Assembly: GCA_023262855.1 (NCBI GenBank) | Contig: JALQYQ010000045.1 | Location: 1 to 64,000 of the forward strand | From: Crocinitomicaceae bacterium | GTDB lineage: Bacteria > Bacteroidota > Bacteroidia > Flavobacteriales_D > Crocinitomicaceae | Length of the DNA stretch: 64,000 bases | Reading direction: 5' to 3' | The notes under the pieces: model-generated | What the model was told of the DNA's origin: nothing | Databases searched by the model: none | Seen by the model: the letters and a program-made list of their open reading frames with translations, nothing else | Shown: in pieces, positions 34,715 to 44,427 of the stretch | Position numbering within the stretch: position 1 is the stretch's first letter | Layout: every line of letters starts with the position of its first letter | Position numbers and translations under genes: made by a program

Positions 34715-37012
34715 ATGCGTAATAACTACTTTTTTTCATTGATATTCTTGTTGGTAACTTTTAATTCGCTTGGTCAATTAATTCCAACAGTTTCTGAGCA
34801 AGTTATCATTCCAACCCCGGAAGTTTATCAACGAGCGGAAGGCCAACTTATGTTGACCGATAACATTTCTATTTGCTCGAAAGATTTACCCGAAAACATA
34901 AAAAACTATTTAATAGATAAATTCAATCATGTTTATGAAATTAGAACTACTGTTTCTCAGGTTAGCAAAGACATTGTTTTCAAAAAAATTGCAAACGTAC
35001 CAAAAGATTGGTATTCAATCAATGTGAATGAAACTGTTACAATTACTTATAGTTCTGAAGAAAGTTGTTTTTACGCCGTTGTGTCTTTACTTCAGATGAT
35101 TGAGGGTGAAAATGGTGATTTGGCAATTTCAAAGTGTTTCGTCCAAGATGCACCCAATTTTCAGTGGCGCGGTTTACATTTAGATGTGTCACGCCATTTT
35201 TATACCGTTGATGAAGTAAAGCGATTCATCGACTTAATGGCTTTGTACAAGTTTAATACCTTTCATTGGCACTTAACAGATGATCAGGGCTGGCGAATAG
35301 AGATTAAAAAATACCCTAAATTGACAGAAGTAGGAGCATGGAGAGATAGTACTGTGAACGCTCATTACAGCACAACTCCAAGAACCTATACAGTGGAAAA
35401 ATATGGTGGTTACTATACGCAAGAACAAATTAAAGAGGTTGTCGCTTATGCTGCTGCTCAGTATATTACAATTGTTCCAGAAATAGAAATGCCTGGTCAT
35501 GCGCGAGCTGCTCTAGCTGCTTATCCTGAATATTCATGTACGGGAGAGCAACAAGAAGTTCCTGGTTTGTGGGGTGTGTTTGACGATATTTTTTGTGCCC
35601 ATGAATCAACATTTGACTTTCTATATGGTATTATGGATGAGGTTTTAGAGCTTTTCCCATCGACTTACATTCATATTGGAGGTGATGAAGCACCAAAAGC
35701 GCGATGGAAAAAATGCATGAAATGCCAAGCAGTAATTCGTGAGCATGGATTGAAAGATGAGCACGAACTACAAAGCTATTTCATTGGTAAAATGGATGAG
35801 TATTTAACGTCCAAAGGAAGAAAACTGATTGGTTGGGACGAAATTTTGGAAGGTGGTTTAAGTCCAAATGCCGCCGTGATGTCTTGGAGAGGATTTAAAG
35901 GTGGAATTGAAGCTGCAAAACAAGAACATTATGTTGTGATGAGTCCAGGTTCGCATTGTTATTTTGATCATTATCAAAGTGATTCACCAAGTGAGCCATT
36001 AGCAATAGGAGGATACACTCCAATAGAAAAGGTATATGAATTTAATCCCATACCTGAAGGGTTTACGAGCGAACAAGCACATTACATTTTAGGTGGCCAA
36101 GCAAATTTGTGGACAGAATACATTCCGAATATGCAACAATTGGAATATATGACTTATCCACGTGCTTTGGCTTTGGCTCAAGCGCTATGGTGTAAGAAAA
36201 AACCAGATTATGCTACTTTTAAATCGACTTTGCTTGCGAATCAATTTTCATATTTAGAACGCTACAATGTTAACTATTCGAAAGCTGTAACATTTGCCAA
36301 ATATGAAATTAAAAAATCGACAAATGGTGTAAAACTCGAATTGGCGAAAACTGCTTCAGACCAAGTATATAAAGTTAAAAGTTCGAATAGCAAAGGTGAG
36401 TCAGTTCAAACACTAACAAAAAATGATAGCATAACTTTTAGTCGTACTCAATCCAATGAAATTATTCCTTGTAAAGTAGAAATTTCTAATAATTTCACAG
36501 AGGATAAACAAGGATTTACATTAATTGAACATCCTTCTTTGGGACTAAATGTTGAATTAATTACTCAACCTTCTGCTAGCTACCCCGGAAAAGGTGGTGA
36601 AACATTGACAGATGGAATTATAGGAACCCGACCTTGGAAGGGAAATGAATGGTTAGGTTTTCAAGATCAAGAAATTGAATTTCAAGTTGATTTAGGTAAA
36701 AAAACAACTATAGATTCTCTTGATTTAAGTTTCTTGCAAGATGAAGGATCATGGATTCATCATCCGGCCAATTTGAGATTTTCTGTTTCTAAAAACGGAA
36801 AGAAATGGAAGTATTTGAAAAATTCAGAAATTTTTACAGACCAATATAAAATTGAATCAACAAGTCTTTTACCTTATCGTGCTAAACTACACGCCAAAGG
36901 AAGATATGTTCAAATAAAAGTAACAACATTTGATGTGATCCCAGAAGGATTACCTGGCGAAAACCATGTGCCTTGGACATTTATGGATGAACTTATAATT
37001 TATTTCAAATGA
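34715..37012 (+). CDS. GH20 beta-N-acetylhexosaminidase, exported
   Basis: It releases terminal GlcNAc or GalNAc from glycans such as chitin fragments or glycoproteins. After the signal peptide (FNSLGQ) is an N-terminal GH20b-type domain (to about 150), then the GH20 barrel: WRGLHLDVSRHFYTVDEVKRFIDLMALYKFNTFHWHLTDDQGWRIEIK and HIGGDEAPKARWKKC, with the catalytic Asp-Glu pair at 324-325. Residues beyond 600 look like a beta-sandwich carbohydrate-binding domain (LGKKTTIDSLDLSFLQDEGSWIHHPANLRFSVSKNGK). The 765-aa length is normal for this type. Its stop overlaps the start of cutC. Confidence 0.93.
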   Translation: MRNNYFFSLIFLLVTFNSLGQLIPTVSEQVIIPTPEVYQRAEGQLMLTDNISICSKDLPENIKNYLIDKFNHVYEIRTTVSQVSKDIVFKKIANVPKDWYSINVNETVTITYSSEESCFYAVVSLLQMIEGENGDLAISKCFVQDAPNFQWRGLHLDVSRHFYTVDEVKRFIDLMALYKFNTFHWHLTDDQGWRIEIKKYPKLTEVGAWRDSTVNAHYSTTPRTYTVEKYGGYYTQEQIKEVVAYAAAQYITIVPEIEMPGHARAALAAYPEYSCTGEQQEVPGLWGVFDDIFCAHESTFDFLYGIMDEVLELFPSTYIHIGGDEAPKARWKKCMKCQAVIREHGLKDEHELQSYFIGKMDEYLTSKGRKLIGWDEILEGGLSPNAAVMSWRGFKGGIEAAKQEHYVVMSPGSHCYFDHYQSDSPSEPLAIGGYTPIEKVYEFNPIPEGFTSEQAHYILGGQANLWTEYIPNMQQLEYMTYPRALALAQALWCKKKPDYATFKSTLLANQFSYLERYNVNYSKAVTFAKYEIKKSTNGVKLELAKTASDQVYKVKSSNSKGESVQTLTKNDSITFSRTQSNEIIPCKVEISNNFTEDKQGFTLIEHPSLGLNVELITQPSASYPGKGGETLTDGIIGTRPWKGNEWLGFQDQEIEFQVDLGKKTTIDSLDLSFLQDEGSWIHHPANLRFSVSKNGKKWKYLKNSEIFTDQYKIESTSLLPYRAKLHAKGRYVQIKVTTFDVIPEGLPGENHVPWTFMDELIIYFK

Positions 37013-37713
37013 TGAAGTTTGAACTTTGCGCTGCCTCGATTGATGCAATAAAGATTGCGAAAGAATTAAATTTTGATCGAATAGAATTGTGCCAAAATTT
37101 GGAACAAGGTGGTATTACACCATCCTACGGAATGATTGAATATGCAATAGCATATGGTATAGAAACACATGTTTTAATTCGTCCCCGCCCAGGAGGATTT
37201 TTTTATTCCGAAGAAGAAGTGGAAATAATGCTACGAGAAATATTGAATTGCAAAGAAATGGGCGCAAAAGGGATTGTGATTGGCGCATTGACGGAGGCAG
37301 GGGAAGTAGATGAAGTATTTTTGGCTGAGGCAATGAAAAAAGCGCATGGGATGGAAGTAACATTTCATAGAGCTTTCGATGATTGTATTGAATGGCAAAA
37401 AGCAATGGATGTACTCATTAAACATGGCGTAAATCGTATTTTATCTTCTGGATTAGCGCGAAATGTGGAGTTAGGAATGCCCATTTTAAAGCAAATGATC
37501 GCTCATAGTGCAAGTCGAATTGAAATTATGACTGGAGGAGGTGTAAGTGCGGCAAATGTTGGTAAAATTGCTTCTGAATTAAAACCAAATGCAATTCATT
37601 TTTCTGGAACCATCAAAGTTCAGCAAGACGAAGAATCTTTGTTTGCCGAACCTGTGTTAATGGTTGATAAACCGCGTGTTCAGAGAATACTTGCCGCTGC
37701 AGGAATAGTCTAA
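37009..37713 (+). CDS. cutC: CutC-family protein
   Basis: The 234-aa TIM-barrel protein matches CutC through MKFELCAASIDAIKIAKELNFDRIELCQNLEQGGITPSYGMI, HVLIRPRPGGFFYS, EVTFHRAFDDC and RILSSG. It was linked to copper handling in E. coli, but later work doubted that and its reaction is not settled. The start ATGATG overlaps the hexosaminidase stop by four bases (ATGA), so the two are co-translated; CutC next to glycoside hydrolases hints at a role in sugar metabolism (inference). Confidence 0.93.
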   Translation: MMKFELCAASIDAIKIAKELNFDRIELCQNLEQGGITPSYGMIEYAIAYGIETHVLIRPRPGGFFYSEEEVEIMLREILNCKEMGAKGIVIGALTEAGEVDEVFLAEAMKKAHGMEVTFHRAFDDCIEWQKAMDVLIKHGVNRILSSGLARNVELGMPILKQMIAHSASRIEIMTGGGVSAANVGKIASELKPNAIHFSGTIKVQQDEESLFAEPVLMVDKPRVQRILAAAGIV

Positions 37714-37747
37714 TGTACTAAAAGGACAAAGTAAGCGTTTACTAGAA

Positions 37748-38218
37748 ATGAAGATTCAATTAACATTTTTTGCGTTTCTAGTAGTATTCTATTCATTTGG
37801 CCAATGTGATACGATTACTCCTTTGAATAAACAGGTTTTAAACTATGCTCAATCCAATTTAAATAAAAAGGTTGGAAGAGGCGAGTGCTGGGATTTAGCA
37901 AAATACGCGCTCGAAAATTGCAAGGCAACTTGGGATCATAAATTTGAATTCGGACGTCATTTGGAAAAAGGCGAATGTTTAATGCCTGGTGATATAATTC
38001 AATTCAAAGGTGTAAAAATTAAATACAAGGAAGGGAAGAAAACGTTTTATATCACAATGGAACAACATACAGCGATTGTTCATAAAGTAATTTCAACTGA
38101 TGAAGTAGAGTTGATTCATCAAAATACAGCATTCTCTGGTAAGAAAGTTGGTGTTAATACAATTAAATTTTCAACGATTATCAAAGGTAAATATGATGTT
38201 TACCGGCCTCAGCTTTAG
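37748..38218 (+). CDS. Exported NlpC/P60- or CHAP-like cysteine hydrolase (putative)
   Basis: The 156-aa product has a signal peptide (FYSFGQ). It has a Cys in GRGECWDLAKYAL (Cys47), a GDIIQF strand and a His in HTAIVHKV (His107), in the order of NlpC/P60-like papain-fold hydrolases that cut peptidoglycan peptides or amides. The third polar residue is probably in LIHQN. The match is by motif order only. It faces the nucleoside phosphorylase gene, with which it overlaps by four bases at the 3' ends. Confidence 0.5.
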   Translation: MKIQLTFFAFLVVFYSFGQCDTITPLNKQVLNYAQSNLNKKVGRGECWDLAKYALENCKATWDHKFEFGRHLEKGECLMPGDIIQFKGVKIKYKEGKKTFYITMEQHTAIVHKVISTDEVELIHQNTAFSGKKVGVNTIKFSTIIKGKYDVYRPQL

Positions 38219-39078
38219 AAGCGATCCAAGACATAGCTAATTAATCCTTTCATTTCGGCCTCATAACCCTTCGAAAACTCCATATTTGGACGATTAGCAA
38301 CACCCAGACAAATAGTTGCGCATTCATGCCCCAAAGCTCTGCCTAACGCAAAAATTGCAGATGATTCCATTTCAAAATTGCTTACAAATTGTTCATTTGA
38401 GCGGAATGAAGTCAATAATTCATTCATTCCTGATATGCTGTTTTTTAGTCGAAGTTGTCTTCCTTGTGGTCCATAAAATCCGCTACTAGTAACCGTAATA
38501 CCTTTGTGTGTTTGGTCTGATTCCAATTGGGAAGTTAAGCGTTTTGATGCTGAAATCAAATAGGGTTGAATGGTGCTTGGTAAATTCAAATGTTGCTGTA
38601 ATGTTGAGCCTAATTCACTTTCTTCTTTGGTAAAATCAATTTCGTAGAAATGTGCAACATTATCTAATCCAAATGCATGAGAAGAAAGAATGTATGAATG
38701 AACGGGAATCGTTGGTTGCAAAATTCCACATGTTCCAATTCTGACAATTGAAAGTGATGTTTTATCAGTTTTTTCCTCTCGCTTGATTAAATCAATGTTC
38801 ACCAATGCATCCAGTTCGTTTAGAGTGATGTCAATATTATCTGTCCCGATTCCTGTTGAAATGACCGAAATACGTTTTCCTTGATACATTCCAGTATGAC
38901 AAACAAATTCACGGTGCTGAGATTGATGCTCAATTGAATCAAAAAATGCTGAAATCATTGCCACGCGGTCTTGATCACCAACAAGAATTATTTTGTCAGA
39001 AATATTTTCAGGGGATAATCCTAAGTGATAAACTTGATTTTTATCGTTTAATACGAGTTCAGAAGCTGGAAATTGCAT
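38215..39078 (-). CDS. Nucleoside phosphorylase (uridine phosphorylase-like)
   Basis: It cleaves a nucleoside with phosphate to base and ribose-1-phosphate for salvage. The 287-aa protein has phosphate-site motifs VGDQDRV and ISTGIGTDN, the base-binding SIVRIGTCGIL, and NFEMESSAIFALGRALGHE, the ribose/phosphate-contacting Met-Glu block of the NP-I family. The sequence is closer to uridine phosphorylase than purine enzymes, but the base is not certain. It is cytoplasmic and has its own upstream region shared with the terminator of DUF4197. Confidence 0.85.
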   Translation of the reverse strand: MQFPASELVLNDKNQVYHLGLSPENISDKIILVGDQDRVAMISAFFDSIEHQSQHREFVCHTGMYQGKRISVISTGIGTDNIDITLNELDALVNIDLIKREEKTDKTSLSIVRIGTCGILQPTIPVHSYILSSHAFGLDNVAHFYEIDFTKEESELGSTLQQHLNLPSTIQPYLISASKRLTSQLESDQTHKGITVTSSGFYGPQGRQLRLKNSISGMNELLTSFRSNEQFVSNFEMESSAIFALGRALGHECATICLGVANRPNMEFSKGYEAEMKGLISYVLDRF

Positions 39079-39096
39079 TGTTTATAAAAATAAAAA

Positions 39097-39120
39097 GGGT
39101 ACAGAAAATGTTCTGTACCC
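39097..39120 (-). terminator. Terminator of the DUF4197 gene
   Basis: A perfect 10-bp stem, GGGTACAGAA and TTCTGTACCC with an AATG loop, followed on the minus strand by CTTTTTATTTTTAT. It is 20 bases past the DUF4197 stop. Confidence 0.85.
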
Positions 39121-39138
39121 CAAAGTAATAAAATGATC

Positions 39139-39885
39139 TTATTTAGACGTAATACTTCCAAATACTTTTTGCAAAATATCTGATACTCGAGCCATTGGAT
39201 CTTTTCTAATTTTATTTTCTTCTTGTTCTACCATGTGGAATAAACCAGCGATTGCTTTTTCAGTCACATATTTATTCAAATCTGGATTTAATTTTTCACC
39301 ACCTGTCAACGTCATCGCGGAGTTATATTTTGTAATGATAGGGTTCCAGTATTCTGTCAATTTAACTTTTGCAATAGCAGCTTCTACTTTAGGGCTAAAT
39401 GCTGCTACAAGTTTAGCAGTTGTTTGATCTTTCAAGAATTTAGTTGCTGCTCCATCTCCGCCATTTAATATTGCAAATCCATCAGAAATACTCATGTTTG
39501 TAATCGCATCAACGAAAATTGGCAAAGCTTCTTTTGTCGCTTCTTCTGCAGCTCTGTTCAGTGTTGTTTCAAATTTATCTACTTGACCGCTCAAACCCCA
39601 ATCCAAAGCTTTTTGCTTTACTTTAATTGCATCTTCAGGGAAGGGTAGTCGTATTGCCGCATTACCAAGGAAACCATCTGTTACAGATGTTAAATTAACC
39701 GAATTCTTGATTCCAACATTCAATGCTTCTTTCAAACCTGAAATTACTTCTGTATTGGTCAATTGAGGTGTTGTATTGGTATTTGTTGTTGTTGTAACAA
39801 TTGAAGCCGCTTCTTCAAGAACATCACATGATGTCAATGTGGCACCAATTAAAACTATGCTTACAGGAATTGTTAATCGTTTCAT
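39139..39885 (-). CDS. DUF4197 lipoprotein
   Basis: The 248-aa product has a lipoprotein signal (TLTSCDVLEEA) and a Thr-rich linker. Then VISGLKEALNVGIKNSVNLTS, the RLPFPEDA block and YVTEKAIAGLFHMVEQEENKIRKDP are the DUF4197 signature, whose helical fold has no known function. A -7 box TAAGTTTG (39902-39909, minus) lies 16 bases upstream, with a perfect inverted repeat in the -33 region. Confidence 0.8.
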   Translation of the reverse strand: MKRLTIPVSIVLIGATLTSCDVLEEAASIVTTTTNTNTTPQLTNTEVISGLKEALNVGIKNSVNLTSVTDGFLGNAAIRLPFPEDAIKVKQKALDWGLSGQVDKFETTLNRAAEEATKEALPIFVDAITNMSISDGFAILNGGDGAATKFLKDQTTAKLVAAFSPKVEAAIAKVKLTEYWNPIITKYNSAMTLTGGEKLNPDLNKYVTEKAIAGLFHMVEQEENKIRKDPMARVSDILQKVFGSITSK

Positions 39886-39901
39886 GATTTTTAGATTTTG
39901 T

Positions 39902-39909
39902 CAAACTTA
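39902..39909 (-). promoter_or_regulatory. -7 promoter box of the DUF4197 gene
   Basis: Minus strand TAAGTTTG, exact TAnnTTTG. A TTTG 22 bases upstream of it serves as a likely -33 element and falls inside the inverted repeat at 39920-39942. Confidence 0.6.
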
Positions 39910-39919
39910 CTATTTTTTT

Positions 39920-39942
39920 TATCGTTTCTTTCAAAAACGATA
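39920..39942. promoter_or_regulatory. Inverted repeat TATCGTTT-N7-AAACGATA
   Basis: Perfect 8-base arms at 39920-39927 and 39935-39942, overlapping the presumed -33 element of the DUF4197 promoter. It may be an operator, or a hairpin; no long T run follows in either direction except the downstream A-rich stretch. Confidence 0.4.
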
Positions 39943-39957
39943 CCAAAAAGAATAAAA

Positions 39958-39982
39958 AAAGGGAGACTTAAAATCTCCCTTT
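39958..39982 (-). terminator. Terminator of the T9SS adhesin gene
   Basis: Stem AAAGGGAGA / TCTCCCTTT with loop CTTAAAA; on the minus strand a long T run follows. It lies 22 bases past the stop of the 40004-42709 gene. Confidence 0.85.
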
Positions 39983-40003
39983 TCTTGCGTATAATATTAA
40001 TGA

Positions 40004-42709
40004 TTATCGAATAACATTGATGTAACCGTTAAACTCGTATTTACCATCGTTAATTTGATCTTTACCACTTGCCTTCCAGATATACATACCATTTGGAACT
40101 ATTTCACCATTGTATGTGCCATCCCATTTCGCAGAAGGATCATGAGATTCCCAAATCATTTCTCCCCAACGATTGAAAATATAAAGATCGAAGTGGTAGA
40201 TATCTAATCCAGCAACATATATTTCCCATGATTGGTTATGCTCGTCACCATCAGGAGTGAATGTGTTAGGAGCATAGAAAATAATATCTTGAATAATATT
40301 CATCATATAAGTTGTTGTATCCATACATCCATGCTCAGATGTTACAACCAATGTTACTGGATACGTTCCAACCTCACCTTCTGGGAATGTGAAAACTGGA
40401 TTTTGAGAATAACTGTATGATGGTGTAGAACCTGGGCTAAACCATTGGTAATCCACAACATCCACTGACGATCTATCTTGCAATTGAATTGAAGTTTCAA
40501 AGAAAGTCGCTGGATTTGCAGAGAATGTAAAATCAGCAATTGGTAAAGGTTTAACTTCAATTAAGTTCACAAAAGTATCAGCATATACACAACCGTAAAT
40601 TGATGTTGTTGTCATTGAAACCGAGTAGAAATTTGGAATTTCGAATGTGTTTGAAATTGAATCATTTCCAACTTCTAAATAGTTGTCACCATTTGAAAAT
40701 TCAAAATATGTAGTTGCAATTTCTCCTCCATTAGAAGATGTGTTTTGGAATTCAAAGAACCCAGGAATACAGTCTTCTGTTTTATTCGGCATGATACTCG
40801 GAACAATTGGAGTAGGGAATGTAATTACCGTGCATGAATCATCTGTAGGAGAACCACAAGCTTCAGATAAATCAACACAATATTGAGTGTTCGTAGTTGT
40901 AGGGTCAACAGTAATTGATGAACCTGTTCCAATAATCAACCCATTTTGTGACCAAGTGAATGTCATTGGAGTTGAACCACCAGTTCCTGCAACACTTAAT
41001 AAGATGTCATCTTCTGGACAGATTTGTGTTGGAGGAGTTAAACTAGTAATTGAAAGCGGTAAAGGCTCTGAAATTGTTGCCGTTGCCGTTACAACACATC
41101 CGAAATTATCAGTAACTGTAACTGTGTGAGTTCCTGCATACAAATCGTTTGCAATGTTACCCGTAGATGTTGAATTGTCCCAACTGTATGTATAGTTTGG
41201 CGTTCCTTGAGTAACTGCAACTTCAACAATACCATCATTGTCAGAATTACAAGTTGCGTCAACTTGTTGAGTAATTGTAGCAATCATACCTGGAATTTCA
41301 GAAACAGTTACATTCACTGTTCCCGTGCATCCAATAGTTGATGTTACCGTACATGTGTAATTTCCTGCTGGTAAATTAATAGCAGTTGCAGTTGTTTGAG
41401 CTAAAGGATCATTCCACAAATATGAAACTGTTCCAAGAGGTGGTGTCATTATGGCTGTTGCAGATCCATCTGTTCCACCTGGACAAGAAACCAAAGTAGT
41501 TGTGCCTGTAAATGTTGCAGGTGTATTTCCAACAATTACGTTTGCAGAAGAAGGACAACCATTAGCATCTGTCATTTGAACCGTATACGTTCCTCCTGGA
41601 ACATTGGTAACTGTTTGAGTTGTAGCTCCGAGTGCGGGCCAGTTAAATGTAAAAGGAGCTGTTCCATTTCCTGGTGTAGCGGTAACAGTTCCAATTCCAG
41701 AACTACAAATGTCTGGAGTTGAAGTCGCAGTTACACTCGAATTAACTCGAGTTAGCCATGTTGTGTCACTCGTGATTGACCCAATTCCTGTTCCACAAGC
41801 GGAACCAGTAATAAAATAACCTGTTGTGCCCGGAGGAACTGTTGTTACGTTTAATACACCATTATTATAAGGGAATGTTTGACCCAATGTATTTTGCCAC
41901 AACATGTTCGTTCCAGGTGATGAAACCAAAATATATGGAACCGTAGAAACAGTATAGTTAGAAGTGTTAGTTGGAGAAGTTGGTGTAAATCTTTTTCCAT
42001 CTTGGTTTGCTGACCACTGTGTGTTGTTTCTTCCAGGTGTAGTAACAGCAGCCAATCCAGTAACATTTTCATTTCCTTGAATAGCTAAACCTCCATTCCA
42101 TGAAGTACAAGGTGGTTTGTTTCCAATATGAAATTCAACTTTGTTTGACGTTTCGTAAAGCATTATTGCTAAGTATGAACAAGATCCACAAGAAAACATT
42201 GGAATTTCTTTATACAATACAACAAAAACACGATTTGGTGCAGTTCCAACAGTTTGGTATTGTATTGTACCACCTAAACCTGGATTCATATCTTGGTAAC
42301 AACCCATAGCAGAAGTTTTTGCATCGAAAAAAGAAGTGCTCGGTAAACCACCAACACTTCCTAAAGACCATGCACAATATCCGCCAGCTTTAGATAAGTC
42401 AAATGAAACTAAACCATTAGATCCAATTACACAATTGTTATAAGAAGTTCCATAGAAACTAAAAGGAAATCCAATAGGAACTGAACTTGACCAAACATCA
42501 TCCCACAAAGATACAGATGTTGGAGCATTTAAATAGATTCCTGCTGCACCAGTGCTGCCTCCAGTAGCCCCACAATTTGTAATGACAACTTGTTGACCTT
42601 GACAAACAGTAGCATCTTGTCCTAAACAAAGATTGACGGTTGGAAGGGCTTGGTTGTATCCGAAGAAAGAAATTAATGTGAAACTAATAATTGAAAATAT
42701 GTTTTTCAT
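40004..42709 (-). CDS. Large exported protein with T9SS type B sorting signal
   Basis: The start was set at the ATG giving MKNIFSIISFTLISFFGYNQ (signal peptide); an in-frame ATG 36 bases upstream does not improve it. The protein is about 901 aa. The middle holds SprB-like repeats (CPGGTDGSATAIMTPPLGTVSYLWNDP, LPAGNYTCTVTS, YAGTHTVTVTDNFGC), then a PKD-like region (ADFTFSANPATFFETSIQLQDRS). The end is the gliding motility-associated/CHU_C domain: FYAPNTFTPDGDEHNQSWEI, LYIFNRWGEMIWES, GTYNGEIVPNGMYIWKASG. The product is exported by T9SS and stays on the surface, probably as an adhesin. A -7 box TAATTTTG lies at 42745-42752, minus strand. Confidence 0.85.
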   Translation of the reverse strand: MKNIFSIISFTLISFFGYNQALPTVNLCLGQDATVCQGQQVVITNCGATGGSTGAAGIYLNAPTSVSLWDDVWSSSVPIGFPFSFYGTSYNNCVIGSNGLVSFDLSKAGGYCAWSLGSVGGLPSTSFFDAKTSAMGCYQDMNPGLGGTIQYQTVGTAPNRVFVVLYKEIPMFSCGSCSYLAIMLYETSNKVEFHIGNKPPCTSWNGGLAIQGNENVTGLAAVTTPGRNNTQWSANQDGKRFTPTSPTNTSNYTVSTVPYILVSSPGTNMLWQNTLGQTFPYNNGVLNVTTVPPGTTGYFITGSACGTGIGSITSDTTWLTRVNSSVTATSTPDICSSGIGTVTATPGNGTAPFTFNWPALGATTQTVTNVPGGTYTVQMTDANGCPSSANVIVGNTPATFTGTTTLVSCPGGTDGSATAIMTPPLGTVSYLWNDPLAQTTATAINLPAGNYTCTVTSTIGCTGTVNVTVSEIPGMIATITQQVDATCNSDNDGIVEVAVTQGTPNYTYSWDNSTSTGNIANDLYAGTHTVTVTDNFGCVVTATATISEPLPLSITSLTPPTQICPEDDILLSVAGTGGSTPMTFTWSQNGLIIGTGSSITVDPTTTNTQYCVDLSEACGSPTDDSCTVITFPTPIVPSIMPNKTEDCIPGFFEFQNTSSNGGEIATTYFEFSNGDNYLEVGNDSISNTFEIPNFYSVSMTTTSIYGCVYADTFVNLIEVKPLPIADFTFSANPATFFETSIQLQDRSSVDVVDYQWFSPGSTPSYSYSQNPVFTFPEGEVGTYPVTLVVTSEHGCMDTTTYMMNIIQDIIFYAPNTFTPDGDEHNQSWEIYVAGLDIYHFDLYIFNRWGEMIWESHDPSAKWDGTYNGEIVPNGMYIWKASGKDQINDGKYEFNGYINVIR

Positions 42710-42744
42710 CTCAAGTAATGTAATTGTTACGTGGTTTAGACGCA

Positions 42745-42752
42745 CAAAATTA
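42745..42752 (-). promoter_or_regulatory. -7 promoter box of the T9SS adhesin gene
   Basis: Minus strand TAATTTTG, 35 bases upstream of the chosen ATG, fits TAnnTTTG. It also lies upstream of the alternative ATG at 42745, which begins right at the box, so the shorter start is preferred. Confidence 0.5.
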
Positions 42753-42880
42753 CTTAAAGTTGCTTGATAGGTTAAGCTAAAATTACTTTTAATGTTGCAA
42801 TGCTATCTTTTTATGAATATTTCGTATGATTGATTGAATATTTGTAACATGTGAATGAATTAATAGATAACTTTTCATTT

Positions 42881-42913
42881 TTTGAAAATTGCTACAAAAA
42901 TTATTTACATTTG
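42881..42913 (+). promoter_or_regulatory. gdhA promoter (TTTG -N21- TACATTTG)
   Basis: The best full match in the window to the Bacteroidota consensus: -33 TTTG at 42881-42884, 21-base spacer, -7 TACATTTG at 42906-42913. The ATG of gdhA is 28 bases downstream, leaving a leader of about 20 bases. Confidence 0.75.
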
Positions 42914-42937
42914 CCTCGTTATTTTAAAACCAGATAA

Positions 42938-44296
<1,359 letters not shown>

Positions 44297-44314
44297 TCAC
44301 ATTCACAATACTTG

Positions 44315-44346
44315 AAAAGGCTGGTTCTTCTGAATCAGCCTTTTTT
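44315..44346 (+). terminator. Terminator of gdhA
   Basis: A 13-bp stem AAAAGGCTGGTTC / GAATCAGCCTTTT (one G-T pair) with loop TTCT, followed by TT. It lies 18 bases past the gdhA stop. Confidence 0.85.
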
Positions 44347-44393
44347 CGTTTAAAGAAATTCACATTTTTGCCTTTTTCTGCCACAAATTCGAT

Positions 44394-44401
44394 TAATTTT
44401 G
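44394..44401 (+). promoter_or_regulatory. -7 promoter box of the fused E1 gene
   Basis: TAATTTTG, exact TAnnTTTG, 26 bases before the ATG at 44428. Since it lies after the in-frame ATG at 44368, it supports the shorter start. Confidence 0.6.
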
Positions 44402-44427
44402 CAAATTCAATTGCAATTACACAAAGA

